From Paramecium sonneborni (Eukaryota > Ciliophora > Oligohymenophorea > Peniculida > Parameciidae): a DNA stretch of 64,000 bases. A program made the position numbers and the translations under genes. The stretch covers positions 317,894 to 381,893 of the forward strand of contig CAJJDN010000009.1 of NCBI GenBank assembly GCA_905182985.1, in the 5' to 3' direction. Positions 1 to 12,536 of this stretch are shown here, piece by piece; position 1 is the first letter of the stretch, and each line of letters begins with the position of its first letter. Under the pieces are notes generated by a model. That model saw only the letters and a list, made by a program, of their open reading frames with translations. It was not told the origin of the DNA and did not search any database.

Positions 1-464
1 CTATTTCCTTAATTTCTTTCTTTTATATAGAACTATTTTTTTAGTTCTGAATATTATTTTTTTTATCATCTTATATATTTCTGTGCCCATTCTTTGTGTT
101 CAAATTAGTTTAATTAGTTTATTCTATTTTCTAGGGAATTGATTTGTTTATAAGGCTATATAAGGACCCAATATCATTTTTCGTTTTCCAATGATAAATA
201 AATAATGCTAAAATCAAAATCCCCATAATAAAACAGAAACAATAATCTAAGAAGTTTTTATTTTGAATTGGTTCCAAATACCCCTAAAATTCATCAAGCA
301 TTTTTTTTTCAAATTTTAAATTATTTAACTAATTTTTAGTAATTTATAATGTAAATTGTTAGAATATATCTAAATATTCAGTCTACTTCTAATTTGAACT
401 GAATCGATAAGCCTACTTTATTTTACAAAAAATAATACATTAATATAATTTGTAATCTAAAAAA
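1..464. other. AT-rich non-coding stretch
   Basis: No convincing coding frame was seen on either strand. The stretch is strongly A+T rich with short T and A runs, and it precedes the coiled-coil gene at 465. It may contain the 3' end of a neighbouring gene that lies outside the window. Confidence 0.4.
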
Positions 465-1547
465 ATGGACAAATATGAGGAAGTAAATGATTTTTTTTAA
501 TCTCAAGTGATTGATTTACTTAATTAATAAACCAAAACTTATATCCTCAAATCCTAAGATAAAGATGATACTCAAATTGATGATTTTGATTTTAGTATTA
601 ACGAAGTTAATGAATAATAATGCTACGATACATAATTACAAAAATCATAATCCAAAATTGATATTTTAAAAAATAAATTATCAAAACTTTGCCAATAAAA
701 ACAACTACTTTAAAGGTCTTTCATAGATTTAGAAAGAGAAGTTTTGGAGCTTGAAGAAAAAATAAATTAAGAGAAATCAGAAATTGATTGCTCTAAACCA
801 AAAATCAGTACTAATGAAGAGTAAAAAAGAAAATTTAATTAAAAAAAGGCACAGTATGAATAATTGTTATTATAATATGAGAAATTTTATTTTGAAAATG
901 ATATTAAAAAGGAAATTAATGAAATTAATTTGGAATATGATAATTAAACAAGCATGTAAAGGCAACACTCTAATAAGATTAAAATTAATAAAAAATTAGA
1001 AGAAAAATTAAATAAAGAATTTGATTAAGTTAATAAGGAACTAAATGAATATCAGAACATCATTAACCCTGAATTTAAATAAAATATGAATCATTTATAA
1101 TAATTAATGATAGAATATGATGAATTTTGTATTGAAAATATAGAATAATAAAAAGAAAATAAAAATTAAAAATTGGAGGAAATTAAACAAAATATTGAAG
1201 AAATAAACAATAATTTGAAGAACAAAAATTAACAATCAACTAATTAACTATAAAATAATTTAAATGAGGCAGAAGATAGATTAATAAATATTTTTATTAA
1301 ATACAATAAACAAAATAAATAAATAAAGGAGCTAAAACAGGAAAAAAAACAAATTTAAAAATTTATTGATATTGGAAGACAAAAAGTGAACTCTTAAGGA
1401 TCATTCTTGTAAATAAAGAAAATTTATAAACTTAAATTTATCTAATAGTTGTTTTTAAGAGTAATAATCTTTATTGGAATTTGTATGATGTTGAAATTAT
1501 TGCAAGATATTTATTAATCCAGGAGAAAAATATTTTTTAATTAATGA
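465..1547 (+). CDS. Coiled-coil protein with a C-terminal membrane anchor (unknown function)
   Basis: A single uninterrupted frame of 361 codons (360 aa) runs from ATG 465 to TGA 1545-1547 when TAA/TAG are read as Gln. The product starts MDKYEEVNDF and is very rich in Lys, Glu, Asn and Gln through residues ~60-310, a composition typical of a long coiled coil. The last ~35 residues hold one hydrophobic stretch (around RVIIFIGICMMLK) followed by a short basic tail. This suggests a tail-anchored membrane protein with its coiled coil in the cytosol. I recognise no family. The missing intron is unusual but not rare here. The gene model is plausible; the function is not known. Confidence 0.6.
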
Positions 1548-2390
1548 TAATATGAAATGTAAAATCATATTTTATATTTATTTATTAAATCAGATAAAAA
1601 TATAAATAAAACATCTAATTTTAAAATAAAATTAATAATTATTATATTCATCTATTGATTGAGTAAAAGAATAAATATAGTAGGAAGTTTAAAGCAAAAA
1701 GAAAGAAGAATAAGTTAAGAACTAACAATGTCAAATAAACTAAAGAGTATCTATCCAAAGTCTTTAATTAAGATAGCAATTACAGATCCTGTTACTAGAC
1801 GGTGGATTGGAATCTAAAATCATTTAATACCTTATAAAAGGTTCTGATTTTTAAGTGAGAATTTAAATTTATATAAAGAATTTTAGGAGGAATACTTAAG
1901 GTAAAAGTATCATGAAAATAAGTAAGGTTATTATTAAAAAAGTAATAAAAACATATTTTTAATTGAATTAATGTGTAATAATTAAATTCTTTAGCTTTTT
2001 TTAAATAAGGATGATAAAAAGCTTTATAGTTTTTATGAGTTCATAATTTAATTTTTCAGAAGGATAATTCGAATCATCATGCACAAAGTATCATTATAAC
2101 TTTTTTTTGCTTCTGGATGTAATTATTCATTAATAGTCTTGGAGTATAATATTAAAAAAAGAGATCTATATTTATTTACTCATGTTCTAATGTGCATAAA
2201 GACAATACTCAACAAAGGTATTATTTATATATTATTTTCATTAACTTCCTCAATAGTTGGGTTAGGAATGCTTGTTTATGGACTTGAATACTTGTTATAA
2301 AAGAATTTCATTTCCTAAAAAGATGATTCTATTAATGTAATTGAAATTGACTTAATATTAATTGATAATGATGCCAACATAATTGAATAT

Positions 2391-2463
2391 GGCCGTCTGG
2401 CTCAATTGGTAGAGCACCAGATTTCGGGTCTGGGGGTTTAGGGTTCAAGTCCCTAGATGGTCG
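2391..2463 (+). tRNA. tRNA-Arg (anticodon UCG)
   Basis: A 73-nt cloverleaf can be folded by eye. It has a 7-bp acceptor stem (GGCCGTC with GATGGTC, two G-U pairs), a 4-bp D stem GCTC/GAGC with GGTA in the loop, a 5-bp anticodon stem CCAGA/TCTGG around the loop TTTCGGG, a 5-nt variable arm, and a 5-bp T stem around TTCAAGT. The anticodon at positions 34-36 is TCG, reading the Arg codon CGA. There is no intron and no encoded CCA. It is not one of the special UUA/CUA glutamine tRNAs of the ciliate code. Confidence 0.93.
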
Positions 2464-2469
2464 AACTTA

Positions 2470-2482
2470 TTTTTGTTTTTTT
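2470..2482 (+). terminator. RNA polymerase III T-run terminator of the tRNA
   Basis: Two T runs (five and seven T, split by one G) begin 7 nt after the tRNA 3' end, as expected for Pol III termination. Confidence 0.7.
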
Positions 2483-2501
2483 AATTTATTTAAAATTATG
2501 A

Positions 2502-2882
2502 TGTTAATTTGTGTAATTTTAAATTCATATTTTTAATTTTAATTAATAGTTATTGCTCATGAGTACTTACAATTAGTAAGTAACATATTTTGATATATAT
2601 ATACTTTCATTTTTAATATGCGATTGACAAATCTAAATCCCTTTAAAATTCTTTTTAGATATTGAACTCATAAAAAAAAATATTTAAATTTAAGCTATAA
2701 TCTACTTAAGAGTTAAAATATTAGTAAAAAGAAAATATGATTTCTTGCACTTATTTTTTGAGTGAATAAAAAAAAAAGAGCCATGATTTTAAAAAAAAAA
2801 TAGAAGTGGAAATAATCATCAAAAATTTAGATTCAAAATAAAATTTTGTTATTTAAAAATTGCCTAAGAGTACTTTCAATGA
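2502..2882. other. AT-rich intergenic stretch
   Basis: No supported gene was seen. It contains several A runs of 7-9 nt and lies between the tRNA region and the next coding locus. Confidence 0.4.
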
Positions 2883-3098
2883 ACAAACTTTTAGAACTGT
2901 TTCTAAATATGCTTATTCAAATTATTTTTTTCTTTGAATATAATTTTTCTATATTTGAAAAACTTTTTATTAAAAAAACTAATCTTCAAGAGTAGTAAAT
3001 GATATTAAAAATCAATTAGAAATAGATTTATAAGTAGACAAGGTTTAAGGTAATTTTTAAATGTAAAATTATACATTAATTTAAGAAATAATATTTTT

Positions 3099-3782
3099 AT
3101 GAATAAAACAAATAATAGTATTAAAGACCTACAACTTAGACTTCTTATTTCTGAATCTGAAAAATAAGTTGCCCAATAAAAATTAAATGACATCAAGCTT
3201 AGTGAAAGAAGTAAAATAGGATAACCCTTTTTTTCAATTTCTTAAGATGAAGTTAAAAGAAAGGACAAAGTTGTTAAATTATTAACAGAGTTAATGAATT
3301 TGATTGCAAATAATAATTCTTTGTAGTGTATGCTAGAAATAAATTCTTTAGAGAATATGATGAAAATTTTAGATTAAGGGAAATTTTACAAACTTTTGAA
3401 AAAGATTATAAAGCCATTTACTTTGCTTATTACATATTTATTAAATACAAATATAACAGAATCTTTAAGTATGAGAAGTGAAAATTAAATTCTTCAAAAT
3501 CTTGCTAATTATAATTCAGTTCAAACTGGTATTCAAACACCTATTTCTTAAGTGATAACAATCAATTCTAATCATATGCATAATCATAAAACTTCATTTC
3601 CAAGTTCTATAGCTTTCAAACCCTTAAGTGAAGTTACTACACCTGAAAAAAGTGTTAAGTAAGCTCCTATCATATAACCATAATAAAAACAAACAACATT
3701 TTTACCTAAAGGGATAGGAAAAACTTAGAAGCCAAGTTAAAAAAGGACAGCAATCGGTAATTTAAATACCTGGGGAGATTGA
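3099..3782 (+). CDS. Unknown protein (5' end uncertain)
   Basis: From ATG 3099 to TGA 3780-3782 there is an open frame of 227 residues. The N-terminal third is helical and charged (KDLQLRLLISESEKQ). The middle is amphipathic (around LLTELMNLIANNN and LEINSLENMMKIL). The C-terminal third is low-complexity, rich in Ser, Thr, Pro and Gln, ending GNLNTWGD. In other frames upstream, coding-like sequence (around 2990-3045, VVNDIKNQLEIDL) suggests that one or more 5' exons exist, but I could not join them with a normal-sized intron. No family is recognised. The 3' end is firm; the start is not. Confidence 0.5.
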
Positions 3783-3907
3783 AACAAAAACAAAACAAAT
3801 AAAATGATTTCAATATAACAATATAATTTATTTTGATTATCAAGAATCCATAATTTTAACTGTCTATATATTTAGAAACAATCTTATAGGAAGGGTATAC
3901 ATTTTTA

Positions 3908-5030
3908 TGAAACTCACTTATAATAGACTTTTGATAATCAGAAATCAATTGGTCTAAAAAAAATAAGAGTAATTTTTCAAAAGATTGAGAATGTTAAAAA
4001 TATCAAATTTCAACAAATAATAAATTCAAAAAGATAAATGAATTATTAAATTTAAAAGACATATATAAATAAAAAAATAATTATAAAGCTGATAAAGAAA
4101 ATAAAGAATTAACTTAGAATTAATTTTCCTTTCATAAAAGCCAATAATAAAAAATTATTCAATCTTTACTAATTGCAACTGTAGAATGAAATAGCTGAAA
4201 ATAATTTTATGTAAAAAAGATTCAAACATAAAGATTATCATAGCAGATTTAATGTCATTTGAATTAAATTCATATGATAGTTGAAAATAATGAAAGATTT
4301 CTAATTCATCTTTCATGATTAGAAATAAAAAATGAGAGCTTTTAATAGTTAGAAAGAAAATATTTGAAGGTTAAAATTAATTTAAAGATGAACAAAAGCC
4401 AAAAGTTTTTCTTAATAATAGCAAATATAAAAATTAAATTATATTATTTAGTAATAGTAGCTTTAAATTATCCATCATCAAATCTAAGTTGATGAGTCAA
4501 GAATAAAATATATCAGAAAATAGTTAATTTATGAATAAGACCTATTATAAATGAAAAAATTACATTATTTTAATGGCTAATGCTTTGGAATAAATGAAGA
4601 AACAAGTTCATAATTAACAGCTTAAGAAATAGCTCAATAATGATAGCAATCTACTTAAAAAAGGATTATTTATTTACTTATTACTTATAATATACATATC
4701 TATTTTAACTCAAGTTTATAATTAATATAAATTAATTTCTAATGATTAACCAAATTTTATAAATAAAGTTAAATTTATAAAAAAAAATCAACGTTTTTTT
4801 ATAAAAATTAAAAAAAATTAATTTTGAAGAAGCTTATGAAAATCAATTAGAAATTAGTGGCATAGATATAAATTGTAAGGCTTGTCTTATAAAGTATTAC
4901 ATAATTATATTAAACTTATTCCTGATTATGTTATAAAAAAGGAAATTATAAGAAGAAGAGTAGAATGTTCATAAATCAGATTTATAAAATTCTTTTTGTA
5001 ATATCTATATAAAGGGTGTTTGTTGGTTTA
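3908..5030 (+). pseudogene. Coiled-coil locus with disrupted frames
   Basis: Coding-like pieces rich in Lys, Glu, Asn and Gln occur in all three forward frames. Examples are NELLNLKDIYKQKNN near 4040, LQNEIAENNFMQKR near 4180, LEIKNESFQQLERKY near 4320, MANALEQMKKQVHNQ near 4573 (followed by a hydrophobic segment), and EEAYENQLEISG near 4830. They cannot all be joined by introns. Near 4149-4154 an A6 run appears to be one base too long for the flanking frames to fit. The locus is either a decayed coiled-coil gene or a real gene with base errors and unrecognised introns. Confidence 0.35.
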
Positions 5031-5048
5031 TTTATTTTATACAATAGA

Positions 5049-6508
<1,460 letters not shown>

Positions 6509-6657
6509 AAAAACTTTTGATTTAAATAAAAAGATTTGAATTCACCTCACTTAAATTACATTAAATAATCCATAACATAATCATACGTATCATTTATTTA
6601 TGATGTCATTTCTAAATCATTGTAAGAGCGTACTGTCCCCCATTAATTAACATATTC

Positions 6658-7007
6658 TCAATTCTTATTTCTTATATTTATGTATTTTTCTATAATACAC
6701 CACTTATACTCTAAATATTGTATTTTTACAACATTTTCTTCTATAAAAAAAGAAAGCCTTAAAACAATCACAAAATAATTTTTTATCATAAAATCACATC
6801 CAATCTCCACCAACATTTCTATTTATTTTCCATCTACAAAATCACTCAACTCACTAATTTAATTATCCAACCGCCTCTCTAAATTAGATTCTGTAACTTC
6901 TTTATCTAATTATCTCCTCTATTCTCATTTACATACTTATTTCATCTTATCCTTTATTCACTATGCTCTACTATTTATAATTAATACTTTTATAATGATT
7001 CCATCAT
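6658..7007 (-). CDS. Possible UXT-like (prefoldin alpha-type) small protein
   Basis: Proposed from ATG 7007 to TGA 6658-6660 with introns at 6946-6971 (26 nt) and 6919-6936 (18 nt), giving 101 aa. A charged N-terminal helix (QRRQLDKEVTESNLERRL) leads into KQIEMLVEIGCDFMI. This resembles the segment of UXT where a helix meets the beta hairpin with a conserved G-C-[ND]-F. The following LRLSFFIEENVVKI could be the hairpin and start of the second helix. Similarity is by eye only. The exon structure is uncertain, the 18-nt intron is at the lower size limit, and a further 5' exon may lie at 7140-7317. UXT proteins are usually ~150 aa, so this model may be incomplete. Confidence 0.35.
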
Positions 7008-7070
7008 TCTTATGCTTTCTTGCTCTCTTTAATTTCTCTATTATATACTTTCTCAATTAAGTTGTTAGAT

Positions 7071-7136
7071 TATTATTATTATATATTATATATTATTATT
7101 ATTATATATTTTCTATTATTATATATTTTCTATTAA
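7071..7136. repeat. AT-only microsatellite (ATT/ATA-rich)
   Basis: A run of about 65 nt made almost only of ATT, TAT and ATA units. It splits the coding-like segment at 7140-7317 from the prefoldin-like gene. A second short (TA)n tract lies at ~7393-7407. Confidence 0.7.
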
Positions 7137-7139
7137 TAT

Positions 7140-7317
7140 TAAATATACTTCATTACCTTTAAATATGAAAATTTTAATTCTCTGAAATAATACACATTTA
7201 TCTAATTCTATTATAATTCATTTTTATTTCATATTCTAATTTCATATTTAAATACTTTCCTCCCATTTCCTCTATGAGACTATTCTCTTCGCTATATATA
7301 ATTGAACTCCAGACCAT
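7140..7317 (-). other. Coding-like open segment, possible 5' exon
   Basis: On the minus strand, ATG 7317 begins MVWSSIIYSEENSLIEEMGG and stays open for over 50 codons with normal Paramecium codon use, then reaches the AT microsatellite. It may be the first exon of the downstream prefoldin-like gene or a separate remnant. No clean splice to the next exon was found. Confidence 0.25.
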
Positions 7318-7417
7318 TTACAAACAGATAAACACCTTTAAATTTCTCAAAAAAAAATACTAAAGTATAATAAACATTTAAAATGATATTCATATATATA
7401 TATATATCAAGTACTCT

Positions 7418-7786
7418 TCAAATTTTTTTGAAGTAATAATCTAATTTACCTTTCTTCTTATTCTATTACACTTTCTTCATTTTTTCAAACATAGACTCAT
7501 TAACAATAAATTAACAATCTTCATTCCCTACATATTCCTAACTTAAGATCCTATTCTTCTCCAATCTTGGATATTTATAATCCTTCTTGCTTATAAACAT
7601 TCTAAAATTATAACAAATAATCATGTCATATATGTTTGCATCTAAACAATCAAACAATCTGACACTTAATATTCTGCCATCAGTAGATTCATTCTAATGT
7701 ACCTCTCGGAATTATATCTCTTGATATAAATTTCCTGAATTATCTTTGCAAATATCACCTTTTTTAGTGATTATGCCACAAAACAT
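7418..7786 (-). CDS. Small protein ending in a PCNA-binding (PIP-box-like) motif
   Basis: Intron-free frame of 123 codons (122 aa) from ATG 7786 to TGA 7418-7420. The body has mixed beta-like and charged segments (MFCGIITKKGDICKDNSG, then RILSVRLFDCLDANIYDM) and I do not recognise a family. The extreme C-terminus is rich in Lys and Gln and ends KKKGKLDYYFKKI. This fits a PIP box (x-x-x-L-x-x-aromatic-aromatic) placed at the very end of the protein, as in several replication and repair factors. The first motif position is Lys rather than the canonical Gln. The reading frame is convincing; binding to PCNA is inference from the motif only. Confidence 0.6.
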
Positions 7787-8393
7787 TTAATTAAACATTT
7801 AAAATTAATTAATAATAGTTATTTATAAATAAACAAATAATTTATTTTAAAAATTTTACATTTTTCGTTTAGGGTAATATTATTCTATTATTTTTAAATA
7901 TTTTATATTTTATTAGAAATTATATAAAAATATTTAATATTTTATTAGAAATTATATTAAAATATATTTATATAGAAATTAATACTTTTTTCATTCCCTT
8001 CGGCAATTGAATTAGATTATTCAGTTTTTCATTTCTAAATTTCAATATAAATCATCTTATTCTAAAAATTCATCTATAATAAAAGTTGAATATTGTTATT
8101 AATGAAATCTTAATAATATAGAGGTATGTTAGCAATTTTAAAATAAATAAACTTAGAATAATTAATGAAATATTAAATTTAATATTGATTAAATGTAAAT
8201 AAGGATCATTAGTTTATAATAATAAAATATAGTTAGATTATAAAAAAATTTTACACAATTACATTTAGTTTTTTTTTATTAAATCACAAGCTATAAACGA
8301 TTTAATATTCTATTTATGAAAAAAATATAAAATAATATTGATAGATGGAGTTGTTATAATGAGGTAATTAAAAATATAAAATTAATTATTATT
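7787..8393. other. AT-rich intergenic region between divergent genes
   Basis: About 600 nt with no supported gene. It separates the PIP-box gene (minus) from the coiled-coil gene (plus) and so presumably carries both promoters. It has repeated short motifs such as TTTATTAGAAATTATAT in tandem near 7910-7960. Confidence 0.5.
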
Positions 8394-10124
8394 ATGTAAC
8401 CGGATTAGATTGAAGAGTAGAAGAAGAAAATACAAGAAAGTGAACATAATGCTAGGAAAAAGGAAATAGAATTGCAATTTAAAAATGTTTTTGATGAAGC
8501 AAAAAAAATATTGAAGAGAGAATATTATGAGAATGAAATGAGTGAGAAATTACAAAATTTGTTAGATTGGATAGAAGTAAAGAAATGAATAATTAAATTT
8601 AGAGTGACATAAACAAATTATCAGAGAAGAACGATAGAGACTTTGTTAAAAAATATAAATCATTTGTAGAAACTTATAGAAGTGGACTTGTAGAATTTAA
8701 AGAAATCCTGTTGAATTTAAAAAAGGTTTTCAAATAAATTTATAAATTAGATTGAGGAGAACCGATAAGAAATAAAAAAAGTGAAAATTAATAGTTTCAA
8801 GTAAAATCCTTAATCTTTAAATACAGAAATTAAATTTTCAGAGAAAAGATTATAAAGAATGAGAGCAGGAGTTAATTTGATTTAAGTTTTGGAAGAATCT
8901 TAAGCTAGAAAATATGAGGAAAAAATGAAGAAGTCTTTATAAGTATAGCCAATTTAAGAGGAAGTGTAGTAACATTTGGATTAAAGTGAAACTGAAATAT
9001 AAATATTTTAAGAATTAGAAAATGGATTCAAAAAAGAAAGAATATCTTAAAGTAATGAAGATTAAGAGAAAGCTATTTAAAAATAAAAAGATATTTAAAT
9101 TTTTGATTAAGTTGAAAGAGCATTAGAAGATTAAAAAGAAAAGTATTAAGTAATATTTAAGGAGTTTGATAAAGGATTCTAAAAATAGAAAGTTAAATGT
9201 GAATCAATTGTAAAATCATCTTATAAACCTGTAAAAGGTGATTTGGATTTTACACATAAATATTAAGATTCATATTTTAAGAATTATTTTAGAGAGAGGT
9301 TTAAATTAGCAAACTATTTTCTTGGTGATTAATTAATTAAATTATTTTTACATGAAAATTAGAAATATGTGAATAAAATATTGAATAAGAATTCTAATTC
9401 TTCATAATAAAACTCTTTTAATGAGAAGAAAATTTATAATAAAGAATTGGATCCAAAAAATTTTATTTAATAAGAAGATTTAGAAAGTAATGGTAAAGCA
9501 TTATAAAAAATACTTAAAATAAATGAAGAAATATAAAAAGAGCTTTTATAAGATGAACATTAAAGAAATATTGAAGAAATGAATAAAATTGAAATATAAA
9601 AAAAGTAAGAACATTGGGAAAAGGTATTACAGTAAGATGATCATCGTAAATCAACACCAAATTTAATAAAAAAAGCATCATAAGTTTAATTAAAGAAATC
9701 ATAGACAGTAGAAAAAAAAACAATCAATATAAAACCTGTTATTTCATCATTAAAAAAAAGAACTATTTATTACTAAGCTCATCCTAATTTTCCATTAATA
9801 AGTGAAGTTTATAAATCTCATTAAAATGTTCCTGAAGAAAGATTAAAGAAAGCAGCTATAGGATATGATATTATTTAATAACCTTCAAGAAGTTTATTTA
9901 CTCCTCCTACTAATGTTAATTCATAATAAGATAATAAAACTAAAGTTTTAAAATTAGAAGATGATATTTATCCATAATAGCCAAATTTAAGAGTTCCTCG
10001 AACAGCAATGTAAAATTTTAGAGGAACATTTTTTCCTAATTCTCATAACGGTTTATCTCGTTAAAATAATTAAGATTATAAATCACTTACAACATTATGG
10101 GGAGAATAATGGAACAATTATTGA
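8394..10124 (+). CDS. Coiled-coil protein of unknown function
   Basis: ATG 8394 to TGA 10122-10124 with two introns, 8577-8602 (26 nt) and 8726-8750 (25 nt). Exons sum to 560 codons (559 aa). Residues ~1-330 are dominated by Lys, Glu and Gln and should form an extended coiled coil. A central charged helical part around EEIQKELLQDEHQRNIEEM is followed by a basic, Ser/Thr/Pro-rich C-terminal 120 residues ending in SLTTLWGEQWNNY. Many TAA/TAG codons lie inside the frame. The gene is convergent with its downstream neighbour (114 bp between stops). No conserved domain is recognised. The composition would suit a cytoskeletal or basal-body protein, but this is only a guess. Confidence 0.8.
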
Positions 10125-10238
10125 ATATTTCATTACATATATGTTATCATTAATTTTCATATTTTTACTAAATATACTCAAATAATGAATTTAAAAATAT
10201 TTAAAAATAAATAATATTTCTATAAGACATTGAATTTA

Positions 10239-12137
10239 TCATTATTATTTCTATACATAATTTTTCAACTTAATAATTTCTCTCTATAATTCTAATCGTT
10301 TCCAACTGATATTTCTTCCTTATTCTTCTATTTAAGTAAAGACTTCCAATACTTTTTCATTTTTCAATCTTTTAACAAGTTCCCATTGTAATGTTTTTCT
10401 ATTTTCATATATCATTTATGCTTATTTTATAAGGATATCTCCCCAACATTCTTTAAATTTATGATTCTTTATTAAAACATCATAAGGTACATTTCCCAAT
10501 TTATTAGCTCTTTCTCTTATTGATAAACCACTAATATCAATTTAATATTCTTCAAACATAAAATTTATAAAATGAGGATCTTAAACAAATTATTCTATTG
10601 TTGTAATTCTTACATCTACTCTAACGCAACTTTAACCACATTTAAGAATTTCAAAAAAATATGGATAAGGGAGATTTTTATTAATCAAATATTCTCCAAA
10701 AAATCTGATGAAATGTGAAAATTTTAATCTTTAATATTTCAAAAGATCAGATAAACAATTATAACTTTCTGCAGGTTCAGCAACTTTATTAGGAGCTTCT
10801 AAGATTTTTCTAGCATATTTAGGCACTTTTGGTCTTTAAAGTCCTTCTTAATTACATATTTCTCTAAATTATATAAGTTTTTAACCAATCTTTTATAATT
10901 TTTCAAATTATTAATTAGGAATTTAAGAAATATTAATATCTTCTTTTAAAATATTTTCAATTTATATTATTTGTGATTTAGCAGATGGTTTTTTAATGTT
11001 TTTTCTAATTTACTTTTCATATTTACTGAAATTCTAATCCAATATTTCTAACTAAGCAATAATAACATCTTCTTCACTCAATTATTCATAATTCTAAAAA
11101 CTTGATAATATATTGTTATAATAAAGAGATTTTAATTCTAACCAATTCAAATTTTCATCCATTTACCTTATACAATATTAAAGTTTTTAATCTTTAATTT
11201 CATCTTATTTAGATAATTATTTAATAAAAAAGAGAGGATATCTTAATTCCACACCTCCCTTTTAACCATAAAAGTTAATTGAATCTTAATTTGACAATAT
11301 AATTTTTCTTACAATTTCAGGTAATCCAACTTTTTATTCATTTATTTATGCTATTGAAATTATTACTAATTTCTTAATTATAAAAGCTCTTAACAATTCG
11401 ATATTATTTGATTTATTCAAAATCTCATTTGATATTGGATAACAACCTAAAGAATTAATTTTTTCTGCTATATTAGTATAAATCTATTTAATTTATTTAT
11501 TTATTTAATTACTATCTGAAGCAGTTGAAATAATTTTGTATGTTTAATAAATTTAATTAAAATCCTGATAATTTAAATGTTTAGGATTCAAAAATTAATC
11601 TATATTTGGTAAAAGTAATTACAAAGATAACAATAATAAATATTGATCATTCATAGGTTATGATTCATCAATTTATATTTTTTCTTAGTTTTTTAATTTG
11701 TAATCATCATTTAAAGAGGCTGCAGTAATTAATTCCGATAAATATTTTATATTATTAATCCATCTAAATTTTCCATTTTCTAATTGAATACAACCCAATA
11801 TTTTTGGTATTACTCTCTTTTCTTCTAATAATTGTAAAAGACCATATATAACCTTTTTTTATAATTATTCTTAATTTTATTTGTATTAATGTTAGTTAAT
11901 TTATATATTAGACAAAAGGTAAAGCATATTATTTAAAGGATTTATTTTAAAATATGATAGAGTACCTTTGTATAATTTCAATGTCTTATTTTATTTAAAG
12001 AAATTGATCAAATCATCCATATCTCCAATTAAATTTTCATTTATATCTTAGAGTCTATTCTTAGCTATTTATTTTTGTAATAGCTTTATTTTTTTTAAGG
12101 ATTCTTTTGATGGTTTTTTTTTAGCAATACTAGGCAT
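10239..12137 (-). CDS. Unknown 632-aa intracellular protein
   Basis: A single exon of 633 codons runs from ATG 12137 (MPSIAKKKPSKESLKKIKLL) to TGA 10239-10241. It is remarkably long for an intron-free gene here. The N-terminus is basic. The rest is mostly helical with many Leu-Ile-Asn runs, and there is no signal peptide and no membrane segment. Blocks such as LRRPKVPKYARKILE-like sequence near residue 440 and WGDILIKQAQMIYEN near residue 590 look structured. I cannot assign a family. The frame contains dozens of TAA/TAG codons and no TGA, so coding status is strong even though function is unknown. Confidence 0.75.
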
Positions 12138-12536
12138 TTTTCTGTTTACAAAAATAATCTTATATCATTAATAATTATTAAGAATCATTTTAATTTAAAT
12201 CATGGAAAAAAATATAATTAAATTGAAGGATATAAAAGCATTGAATTATTTTACCTTATAAATATAAATTCATTGAAAATCCTTATTTCAAAAAATTCTA
12301 TTATCAATATTTCAAAATTTTTTATGCTTTATTAATTTTTAGTATTTTTAAGAACTAAATTTTGAAAAATAAGCTTAATTAAAAGAGATTACTAATATAA
12401 GATATATTAATTAGATTATTTTTTATAAATGGAAGTTGAAAAAAGAAAATTCAAATAATAAAATAAAATTGATATATATTTAAAAAAGTGATTATATTAA
12501 ATTATTTATTTAACAGCAATTGATAAATCAAAAATT
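12138..12536. other. Divergent intergenic region
   Basis: About 400 nt between the starts of two divergent genes. No coding frame is seen. It is A+T rich and presumably contains both promoters. Confidence 0.5.

Larger units (their letters stand above)
1728..2501 (+). pseudogene. Unknown membrane-protein-like reading frame broken by an in-frame TGA and running through the tRNA gene
   Basis: ATG 1728 opens a frame (MSNKLKSIYPKSLIKIAI...) that meets a TGA at 1845-1847 after 39 codons. The same frame then stays open to the TGA at 2499-2501. The part after the first TGA looks coding: a charged segment, then hydrophobic segments around IIYILFSLTSSIVGLGM. The frame passes straight through the tRNA at 2391-2463, so the last ~35 codons cannot be real protein unless an unseen intron or stop removes them. 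No intron of normal size removes the TGA; only a 15-nt GT..AG candidate does. It could be a decayed gene, a gene with a sequencing error, or chance openness in a genome with one stop codon. Confidence 0.3.

Noticed and set aside
784..999. Short standard-code ORF inside the first coiled-coil gene
   Set aside because: It is a shadow frame. The true frame is the 360-aa gene at 465-1547 read with TAA/TAG as Gln.
7393..7407. (TA)n tract as a possible telomere, origin or IES boundary
   Set aside because: Simple dinucleotide repeat only. No telomeric C4A2/C3A3-type repeat and no sign of a retained internal eliminated sequence with TA ends could be demonstrated.
9514..9723. Minus-strand hydrophobic ORF
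   Set aside because: Antisense of a Lys/Glu-rich coiled coil gives Phe/Leu-rich strings by codon complementarity, not a membrane protein.
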